From NCBI GenBank assembly GCA_900769465.1, contig CAAGGT010000091.1, forward strand, positions 1-35,051: a stretch of 35,051 bases of DNA, written 5' to 3'. Made by a program: the position numbers and the translations under genes. The stretch is from Bacteroidaceae bacterium (lineage in GTDB: Bacteria > Bacteroidota > Bacteroidia > Bacteroidales > Bacteroidaceae). Positions within the stretch are counted from its first letter, which is position 1. Each line of letters starts with the position of its first letter. Under the pieces are notes generated by a model. That model was not told where the DNA came from, did not search any database, and was given only the letters and a program-made list of their open reading frames with translations. Shown here one piece after another: positions 22,999 to 30,113 of this stretch.

Positions 22999-24561
22999 TT
23001 ACTTGAAATTGTCGGGCAAATCGTTTTCATAGAGTACAACGTCACCGGCTGTCAGAATCTGTGCCAGATGTGCGTGTGCATGGTTCAGGCTGTCGGCAAG
23101 GAAATATTTCTCCCCGGCCAATCCGCCTTCTTCAATACCGGCCTTTATCGCATCGCGGTTGGTGGCGTTCACCACAATCGCGTAGTCGCAGCTCTCTGCT
23201 ATTGTGAGTCCGAGTTCCTTGTTTGCCTGGGCCTGGCGTGAGCCCATCTCCACAAATCCCGGAGTGATGACAATGCGCTTGTTGCCCTGGGCCACCGCAA
23301 AGCCCTTTAGCACGCCGAGAGCCATTTTAGCTCCCTGTGGGTTTGAGTTGTATGCATCATCTAGCACTGTTATGCCGTTTGAAACCTTCATTGACAGACG
23401 GTGTTCTACCGGCTGCAGGCGTGCAATGGCATTCTTCTGCTTGTTCACCGGCACTCCAAGATAATCGGCAACGGCTGTGGCTGCCAGTATATTCAGCAGG
23501 TTGCCCGCGCCCAGCAGGCGGCTGTTGAACTGCTCGCCGCCATTGAGGGTGAACGAAACGCCGTTTGCACCATACTTGACATCACTTGCTTTGTAGTCGC
23601 CATTGCCCTCAACGGCATAGCGTATGAGCTTGCAGGGGCTTGTTATGCCTTTGTAGCAGCTAATGTACTGCGAGTCGTTGTTGATGACTCCCAAGCCGTG
23701 GGCAGGGAGTGAGTTTATGAGTTCGAACTTGGTGTTCTGTATGTTCTCTACAGTCTTGAATGTTTCAAGGTGCATCTCGCCCACTGCGGTGACGATACCT
23801 ATTGTGGGGTGTACAAGGTCGCAAATCTCTTTTATGTCGTTTGCCTGTTTCGCTCCCATCTCAACGATGAATACCTGATGGTATGGGCGCAGGTGCTCGC
23901 GTATGGTGCGTATGACGCCAAGCAGCGTGTTGAAATTGCCCGGGGTTACAAGCACGTTGTACTTCTCGGCAAGCACGCCGGCAAGATAGTTCTTGGTACT
24001 TGTCTTTCCAAAGCTGCCTGTGACACCAATTACAATAAGGTTCTTGTTGCTCTGTATGATGCGCTTGGCATCGTTGTAGTAGTGGCGGTTGATGGCCTTC
24101 TCAATTGGGGTGTTCACAATGTTGGCGAGCAGCATGATTAGGTTTGAAAGCAGCAGTGCCACGCCAATGATTACTGTTGCCCATGTGTCTGCAAAGAGCA
24201 CTGCAAGGGTTGCTATAAGGGCAAATAGTATGATATTTGTTGCAAAAAGGCGCTTCACGCGCATAGTATATACAAGAGGTGTCTTGAACTTCTCCTTAAA
24301 GCAATTGTAAAATGCTACAGATGTAATGCCTGCAGCAAATCCAATGCCAACATAGTGGGGAACAAGTGCCGGCACAATCATAAGCAGCGCCATCGTTCTT
24401 TTTGCAGAGAAGATATTCTTAGGACATAGCCAACGGAAATAGCGGCTGTTGCGGTACGACGCAAGCTGGAACATGTGGATGTCGTACTTTGCAATCACCA
24501 GGAAAAAGAGTGCTGCTGTTATTGTGTAGATTATTGTGAAGCCTATTGTGTGTCCGTTCAT
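22999..24561 (-). CDS. Membrane-anchored MurF-like Mur ligase (520 aa)
   Basis: The front (1-150) has four hydrophobic helices at about 5-24, 57-83, 106-124 and 128-150, which MurF itself lacks. The Mur ligase part follows: P-loop GVTGSFGKTSTK (179-190), TPGNFNT (206-212), EMGA (234-237), HLETF, VEHRLS (385-390) and DDAYNSNP (401-408), the MurF version of the ADP-contact motif. MurF adds D-Ala-D-Ala to UDP-MurNAc-tripeptide; here a membrane-bound acceptor such as a lipid-linked precursor is plausible. The N-terminal Mur substrate domain is replaced by the membrane part, so the usual UDP-sugar binding domain seems missing. The start codon follows the hydrolase stop by one base (TAAGATG): tight coupling. 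Confidence 0.87.
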   Translation of the reverse strand: MNGHTIGFTIIYTITAALFFLVIAKYDIHMFQLASYRNSRYFRWLCPKNIFSAKRTMALLMIVPALVPHYVGIGFAAGITSVAFYNCFKEKFKTPLVYTMRVKRLFATNIILFALIATLAVLFADTWATVIIGVALLLSNLIMLLANIVNTPIEKAINRHYYNDAKRIIQSNKNLIVIGVTGSFGKTSTKNYLAGVLAEKYNVLVTPGNFNTLLGVIRTIREHLRPYHQVFIVEMGAKQANDIKEICDLVHPTIGIVTAVGEMHLETFKTVENIQNTKFELINSLPAHGLGVINNDSQYISCYKGITSPCKLIRYAVEGNGDYKASDVKYGANGVSFTLNGGEQFNSRLLGAGNLLNILAATAVADYLGVPVNKQKNAIARLQPVEHRLSMKVSNGITVLDDAYNSNPQGAKMALGVLKGFAVAQGNKRIVITPGFVEMGSRQAQANKELGLTIAESCDYAIVVNATNRDAIKAGIEEGGLAGEKYFLADSLNHAHAHLAQILTAGDVVLYENDLPDNFK

Positions 24562-24562
24562 C

Positions 24563-25321
24563 TTATCCTATTTTAAAGAAGTTCTTTATTACGGCAGTGA
24601 AGAGTCCCTGGTTCTCAAGGAATGAGAAATGTCCTGTTCCGTGTGCTACTACAAGCCCTGCATCGGGTATCAGCTTTTCCATTGTCTTGGCATCGCTCAA
24701 GGGTGTCGCTGTGTCCATATTGCCCCAAAATAGCAGGGTAGGGGCCTTTATGGCGGGCATCAGGTGTTTCAGATCCTCGTTCACAACCTTTGAGAGTATT
24801 GCACGCATCATTGGCGAGGCGTTGTTGTAGTCGCTTGAACCGGCACCCTTGCGGCGCTTGTCAATTATTGCCTGTGCCTTTGCCTTTGGCAGGAATGTGT
24901 TGCACAGCCATTTCATTGTCTTGAAGGTATATACCTTCCAATAATACTTGAATGGTCTCTTGGGTTTTACTCCGGCTGCATCCACAAGCACCACGCGGCT
25001 CACCTCGTTGCGCGATGCAAAGACAATGCTCACGCGGCCGCCGAACGAGTGTCCCATAAGCGCCGGGCGCTCAATGCCGTTGTCCTTGGCAAACTGCTCC
25101 ACCATGCGTGTGTACTCCTCCACACCCCACACCATCGTTGGTTCCTGCGATGCCCCGAAACCCGGGAAATCGAAACTGTACGTTGTGTAGGCCGTTGACA
25201 GTACCTCGCTTATGTTCTTGAAAATCTCGCCGGTGCATCCCCAGCCGTGCAGCAGAAAAACCGGTTCCCCGCTGCCTTGCCTGGTGATGTTTATGTCAAT
25301 ACCGTCGTACCTATAGACCAT
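24563..25321 (-). CDS. Cytoplasmic alpha/beta hydrolase (252 aa)
   Basis: A compact alpha/beta hydrolase with oxyanion loop LLHGWGCTG (23-31), nucleophile elbow GHSFGG with Ser92, Asp203 in WGNMDTATP and His231 in GTGHFSFLE. It has no signal peptide. Substrate class (ester, amide or C-C bond) cannot be told from the triad alone. It is locked to the MurF-like gene by a one-base gap, which ties it to the ligase pair rather than general metabolism; an editing or deacylating step for the ligation product is an inference. It starts 23 bp after the small T9SS gene. Confidence 0.88.
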   Translation of the reverse strand: MVYRYDGIDINITRQGSGEPVFLLHGWGCTGEIFKNISEVLSTAYTTYSFDFPGFGASQEPTMVWGVEEYTRMVEQFAKDNGIERPALMGHSFGGRVSIVFASRNEVSRVVLVDAAGVKPKRPFKYYWKVYTFKTMKWLCNTFLPKAKAQAIIDKRRKGAGSSDYNNASPMMRAILSKVVNEDLKHLMPAIKAPTLLFWGNMDTATPLSDAKTMEKLIPDAGLVVAHGTGHFSFLENQGLFTAVIKNFFKIG

Positions 25322-25344
25322 ATCTCTGCTTTGATTGTTTGGTG

Positions 25345-25962
25345 TTATTTAACCAGAACCTTCTTGCCGTTTACAATGTAAATGCCGGCTTTGGTTATTT
25401 CGTTTATCTGGCGGCCTGTGAGGTCATAGATTGCTTTCGCTTCTCCATTCTCGCCTTTCACCTCGCCGATGCCGGTCTCCTCACCCGTCTTGGTGATTGT
25501 CAGTGATGTGAGATAGATCATGCGGCCAACCTGACCATAGAGATAGAATGCATTGTCGCCTTCGACAAATGTGATAGTCTGCTCTGCTGTGGTGTTGTAG
25601 AGTGAGTAGCTACGTAGGTCGTAATCAATGTGTGCATTGTGGCTCTTGGTAGAGTTCTTCAGCTTCATCTCTGTGAGGCTATAACCCTCGGGCACTGTGA
25701 TTGTGTACTTGATTGGTGTGGCAACACCCTCGTTTACATACAATGTGAACTTACCGCTATAGTATTTCATTGTACCGACCTCGTTGCCATTGGCGTCGGT
25801 TGATACAATCTGCAAACCATTGGCACCGGTCCACATTGAAAGGGTTTCCTTGTCGCCCCACTGGCCATCAAATGTGCCGGTTGAGAAATCAACGCTCTCC
25901 TGTGCCATAACAGTGGTGAACATCGCCATCAAGAGCGAAAAAACAAATGTAAATCTTTTCAT
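25345..25962 (-). CDS. Small T9SS-secreted protein, function unknown (205 aa)
   Basis: Signal peptide at 1-20 (…MFTTVMAQ), a single beta-sandwich-like domain of about 130 residues (TGTFDGQWGDKETL … ITFVEGDNAFYLYGQVG), then a type A sorting domain (YDLTGRQI…AGIYIVNGKKVLVK). No catalytic motif; it could be a carbohydrate-binding or structural surface protein. It follows the GH31 gene after 82 bp containing a hairpin, and precedes the hydrolase gene by only 23 bp, so it may be co-transcribed with either. Confidence 0.85.
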   Translation of the reverse strand: MKRFTFVFSLLMAMFTTVMAQESVDFSTGTFDGQWGDKETLSMWTGANGLQIVSTDANGNEVGTMKYYSGKFTLYVNEGVATPIKYTITVPEGYSLTEMKLKNSTKSHNAHIDYDLRSYSLYNTTAEQTITFVEGDNAFYLYGQVGRMIYLTSLTITKTGEETGIGEVKGENGEAKAIYDLTGRQINEITKAGIYIVNGKKVLVK

Positions 25963-25999
25963 AGGCTTATTGATTGTTTTTTAATATTTTGTTTTATAG

Positions 26000-26032
26000 A
26001 GTATCTTCGGACCGCAGTGGCCCGAAGATACT
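26000..26032 (-). terminator. Hairpin after the GH31 gene, possible terminator or attenuator
   Basis: AGTATCTTCGG (26000-26010) pairs with CCGAAGATACT (26022-26032), 11 bp with a GC-rich loop. On the minus strand it is 12 bp past the GH31 stop. There is no proper U run after it (CTATAAAACAAAA), so it may be leaky, letting the small T9SS gene be read. Confidence 0.55.
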
Positions 26033-26044
26033 TTGGTGTGTTTA

Positions 26045-29000
26045 TCAGAACTTTACAGCGTTCAAGTGCTTGTCGACAATGATGCCGTCGGTAGCCTTGA
26101 TGTTGAATCTTACGTTTCTCTTTGCCTTGAGAGTAACCTTTACAAGCTCGCCATCACCGTTCAGGGTACCCTGGTTGCCTTCGTTGATGAAGGTGGGGTA
26201 GACAGCTGTGCTGCCGTTGCTGTGCAGGCGGTTCTTGCTGTAGTTGGTCATGCTGCCTGTATTCAGGGCCTCTATACCCACGAACTCATAGTCGGATGCA
26301 TCGTATGGCAATGCAAGGCTGAACGCATTGACATTCTCAAGAGCGTGGCCGCTGATGGTTATCACAACATTCTCACCGGCCATGTGTATGTTCTTGTCGG
26401 CCTTGATTACAATGTTACCGCCAACCTTGTTCTCAGGTCTCTCATAAACACCGTCGCCGATGCGTGTTGCTGCAACCGAGATATCGTATGCATCGATGAG
26501 GTAATTCTCGTTGATGTCGCCAATGCTTACGTAGTCGAAGTCGCTATCGCTCTTGCGCAGACCGTTGTAGTTGAGGTACGATGTGAGGTCGTTCTCGTCT
26601 ACTTTCTTGTCCTTGTTGATATCGCCCGAGAGGTAGCTCTCTGTGCCGGGAACTTTGAATATATACATCTCGAGGCCTGAACCGAAATTGCCCACACCCT
26701 CGGCAACGTTAATCTTTATGTAACGCGCCTTTGGAGTGCTGTCGAACTTGAACTCCTTGACATCGGGTGTCAGTGCCCAGTTTACCTCTACCGGTGTACT
26801 CCACTGCTCCTTGTTGGTGCTGTAGCAGATGGTTGCCTTCTTTATTGTTCCGTTGCCGGCATCCTTGCGGCCCACATACTGCAACTTGTCAAGTGTTGAC
26901 ATTCCGTTGAGGTCTATTACCATCTCGAAAGGTACGGCCGCCGCACCCCAAGCAGTGTGCCATGTGCTGACCTCGTCAAAGTCAAAGAGCTTGTCTGTTC
27001 CCTGGCCGCCCTGGTTGGGACAGCTTGTGGTTGCAGTAACACCGGTGAGTGCCCACTCAAGCGGGTTGCTCTTGGTTTTTGCCATAATGTGTGTCCAACC
27101 GCTTGTGCCACTCTTGTTCACTGCACGCAACTGGAACTGGTATTCGGTCTCCGGTGTGAGATCCTCGAATAGCAAATGGCAATTCTTGATGGTTGTGTAA
27201 AGGCGGTCCTGGAACAGGATTTCGTAATAGTCGGCATTCTCCACCTTCTCCCAAGCGAGATTGATTTTATAGGCCTGGAAATCCTCGTCCTTGATGATGG
27301 GCTTGGGAGTATCCTTTATTTCACCCTTTGTCAACAAAAGAGAGCCTGATATGTTCATCTCGAATCCCTTGATGGTGAGTGTTGTGGCTGCTGCTGTGAC
27401 GTCGCTTTTTGCAAGCTTCACCATAATGACAGGGTTCTTTGTCATGTCAACCTTCTCGAACTCGCTGCCCTTTGTAGCAAAGCGGTTGAGGTTTGGCTGC
27501 TTGTCATAGAACCATACGTTCTCGCCTTTGTTGAAATCTTCGATGTTGTTCACCTTTGCAAGTTTCACGCTCTTGCCACCAACCTTTACGGCAACACCCT
27601 TTGGCGCTTTGCTTGCATTGACCTTGAAGATAGTAATCTTCTCCTTTACAAAACCGTCGAAATCACCTGTTGTGGGGTTCACAGTAACTGTCACGTTGCC
27701 TTTTGCATCGCAGTTCTGCTCAATGAGAGTCTGTGTGAACTGGCCATTGCGGTATAACTCGGTCACGCCATCATCGTCGTACTCGGTGAACGATGATGTG
27801 CCCTGTGGGTAAATCTCATATATGCGCAGAGTCTTGTCCATCTCCTTGAGGTTGTTGTTGGGTGCTGTAGTGGGGATGATTGCGCCGCCCTTTACAAAGA
27901 CGGGGAGCTTCCAGAGTGGAGCATCAAAGTTGTTGATGATGCGGCCGCCCTCATACGCTTCGCCTGTGAACCAGTCGTACCAGGTACCCTCGGGCAAGTA
28001 TATGTTGTTGCGGATGTCGTTGCCGGCCTCGTCCATTGCTGTGTTCTGGTAGATTGGGGCAACAAGAATGTATGGACCATACATATACTGGTAGCGTGTA
28101 GCCTCGCTCATTGTGAATGCGTTGGCCTCGTCCTCGAGGAACATTGCGCGTATCATAGGCTTGCCGTCAACGGCCTCGCGTGCGATGCTGTATGTGTAGG
28201 GCATAAGCTCCGACTTCATCTTCATATATGTACGGTTGATTGATGTAGCAGGCTCGCCAAGTGCGTGAGGATACTTCTCGTTCGCACCCCAACCGTCCAT
28301 GTTGAGCATCATTGGGGTGTATGTCTTCCACTGGTACTCACGCACAAAGACAGGAACATTCTTTCCGCCGAAGATACCATCGACGTCGGATGTGATGTTA
28401 GGCTGTCCCGAGAGACCTGAACCGATGAATGTAGGGATGTGGAAACGGATGTATTCCCACTCACCACCTGTCTGGTCACCGCTCCAAATTGTGGCATAGC
28501 GCTGTGTGCCTGCCCAACCGTCGAGTGAGATGATGAAAGGACGTGCGTTCTTGCCGTAGTATGTCATGATGCCTGCAGCATCGGCAACACCGTTCAAACC
28601 GAACGAGTATCCGGCACCAACCCAAGCAACGTCGGTCTTGAGTACACGTACGCCGGCATCACGAACCTCGCGTACAAGGTCGCGCTGCAAGAGTGCGCTC
28701 ACGCCCTCGCGTGGGTGAAGGTTCGACTCTGTCCACAAACCAATCTCCACACCGTTTGCGCGTGCATATTCACCGAACTCCTTCAGATTCTGCACGTTGC
28801 CCTCGAGTGTCTCGGTCTGGCCATAGCCGGCACCGTAACCGTCGTTGGGGAGGAACCAGCCAAGAGGCATATCCTGTGACAGGTAACGGTCAACCGCTGC
28901 ACGTGCCGAGAACTGGTAGTTGTTGTTCTCGCCGTTGAGCGACTCCTTGATACCGCCATTGTAGCTCTGGCTCTCCTTGTAACGCTTGCCGTCCTCGTAG

Positions 29001-29893
29001 AGCATTCCGCTACCGTCATTGCTCTCGGTCCAGTAGTCGCGGTTGTATGCGTTCAGGTGACCGATGTAGAAACCGAACTTTGGCATAAGCACCGGATTAC
29101 CTGTCAGCTGGTAGAAGTCGTTCAACAGTGCAATGCCGTTGTTGTTTACCATAAAGAATACATCAAGATAGTCGCTGTCGTGTGAAAGGATTACCTTCTC
29201 GGCGTTTTCTGCACCGAAATCGTATGTACCCTTGTTGAATGTGTGCCACATGAAACCATAGCCGTTTGTCGACCAGAAGAAGGGAGCGGGTGATGCCACG
29301 CCACCATCGGTCCAGCTGTTTGTGTTCTCAATGGCAATCTGCTTGCCGGCGTGTGAGTAACGGCCGTTCTGCACGCCACCGCCGTAGAAGAACTCGCCCT
29401 CGTTGCCCTTGAGTGTGAGTGTGGTCCTTGACTTCTTGAGCATTACAGGCTCGGCCTCTTCAAATGCGACCTTGCCGGTTGTCAGGTCGGTGACCTTTAT
29501 CAGGCCTGTAGCCTTGCATACGGCAATCTCAATCTTGCCGGTGCTGATGGTGTATGACTTTTCGGCTTCGTTCACGGTGAGTGACGAAATCTCCTTGCGT
29601 GGGTTGTCGACAAGAATCTGTGCATCGGGGTAGCCTTTCATTGGCTGTGGGTCGCGTACAATACCGCCCTTGTCATCGCGGAACATACGGAAGATGTTGT
29701 CGCCATAAAAATCAAAGGCTACTCTCTTGCCATCACTCAAACGGAATTCCACTGTAGTGGGGTTAATCTGCTCCACTGCAACAACTGTCGTCTGTTGTCC
29801 ATCGTTCGATGCTAGGACCTGTGCTGGCATACCGGCTGTCAGCAGGACGGCTGATAGCAGGATTGCTTTAATGCTTTTAGGGTTGAATTTCAT
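26045..29893 (-). CDS. Multidomain GH31 glycosidase with dockerin- and cohesin-like ends (1282 aa)
   Basis: Signal peptide at 1-29 (…PAQVLAS). N-terminal beta-sandwich to about 270; GH31 barrel about 270-600 with nucleophile Asp421 in VLKTDVAW and acid/base Asp473 in WSGDQTGG. Proximal and distal beta domains run to about 860. A fibronectin III domain (865-942), an F5/8 discoidin or CBM32-like domain (950-1080), a dockerin-like pair of Ca-binding loops (GDINKDKKVDENDL and GDINENYLIDAYD, 1089-1138) and a cohesin-like beta domain (1158-1282) follow. GH31 cleaves alpha-linked sugars; LGWFLPNDGYGAGYG and the added CBM/FN3 modules recall gut GH31 alpha-N-acetylgalactosaminidases, but alpha-glucosidase or galactosidase cannot be excluded. 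Unlike its neighbours it lacks the T9SS tail, so its route to the surface, if any, differs. Confidence 0.9.
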   Translation of the reverse strand: MKFNPKSIKAILLSAVLLTAGMPAQVLASNDGQQTTVVAVEQINPTTVEFRLSDGKRVAFDFYGDNIFRMFRDDKGGIVRDPQPMKGYPDAQILVDNPRKEISSLTVNEAEKSYTISTGKIEIAVCKATGLIKVTDLTTGKVAFEEAEPVMLKKSRTTLTLKGNEGEFFYGGGVQNGRYSHAGKQIAIENTNSWTDGGVASPAPFFWSTNGYGFMWHTFNKGTYDFGAENAEKVILSHDSDYLDVFFMVNNNGIALLNDFYQLTGNPVLMPKFGFYIGHLNAYNRDYWTESNDGSGMLYEDGKRYKESQSYNGGIKESLNGENNNYQFSARAAVDRYLSQDMPLGWFLPNDGYGAGYGQTETLEGNVQNLKEFGEYARANGVEIGLWTESNLHPREGVSALLQRDLVREVRDAGVRVLKTDVAWVGAGYSFGLNGVADAAGIMTYYGKNARPFIISLDGWAGTQRYATIWSGDQTGGEWEYIRFHIPTFIGSGLSGQPNITSDVDGIFGGKNVPVFVREYQWKTYTPMMLNMDGWGANEKYPHALGEPATSINRTYMKMKSELMPYTYSIAREAVDGKPMIRAMFLEDEANAFTMSEATRYQYMYGPYILVAPIYQNTAMDEAGNDIRNNIYLPEGTWYDWFTGEAYEGGRIINNFDAPLWKLPVFVKGGAIIPTTAPNNNLKEMDKTLRIYEIYPQGTSSFTEYDDDGVTELYRNGQFTQTLIEQNCDAKGNVTVTVNPTTGDFDGFVKEKITIFKVNASKAPKGVAVKVGGKSVKLAKVNNIEDFNKGENVWFYDKQPNLNRFATKGSEFEKVDMTKNPVIMVKLAKSDVTAAATTLTIKGFEMNISGSLLLTKGEIKDTPKPIIKDEDFQAYKINLAWEKVENADYYEILFQDRLYTTIKNCHLLFEDLTPETEYQFQLRAVNKSGTSGWTHIMAKTKSNPLEWALTGVTATTSCPNQGGQGTDKLFDFDEVSTWHTAWGAAAVPFEMVIDLNGMSTLDKLQYVGRKDAGNGTIKKATICYSTNKEQWSTPVEVNWALTPDVKEFKFDSTPKARYIKINVAEGVGNFGSGLEMYIFKVPGTESYLSGDINKDKKVDENDLTSYLNYNGLRKSDSDFDYVSIGDINENYLIDAYDISVAATRIGDGVYERPENKVGGNIVIKADKNIHMAGENVVITISGHALENVNAFSLALPYDASDYEFVGIEALNTGSMTNYSKNRLHSNGSTAVYPTFINEGNQGTLNGDGELVKVTLKAKRNVRFNIKATDGIIVDKHLNAVKF

Positions 29894-29969
29894 AATTATA
29901 GTTTTAGTATCGTTTATTTATCTTTATAGTGTCGTCTGTGTTCGGCAATGTATGGCATGCCTCATTCTG

Positions 29970-29977
29970 CAAAAATA
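29970..29977 (-). promoter_or_regulatory. -7 box for the GH31 gene
   Basis: Minus-strand TATTTTTG matches TAnnTTTG; the expected -33 TTTG is not seen at 19-21 bp. The leader to the GH31 ATG would be about 70 nt. Confidence 0.4.
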
Positions 29978-30113
29978 TAAAATTAATTATATTGATATAT
30001 TATATCGGGCAAAAACTTTTTGGGAAAAAGGTGCTTGAATGTAATAATTGTTTCTTGCAGGGGCGTTTTTGCTCTTTTTGATGTATCTTCGCACTCCGTA
30101 ACAGAAAACGCCA

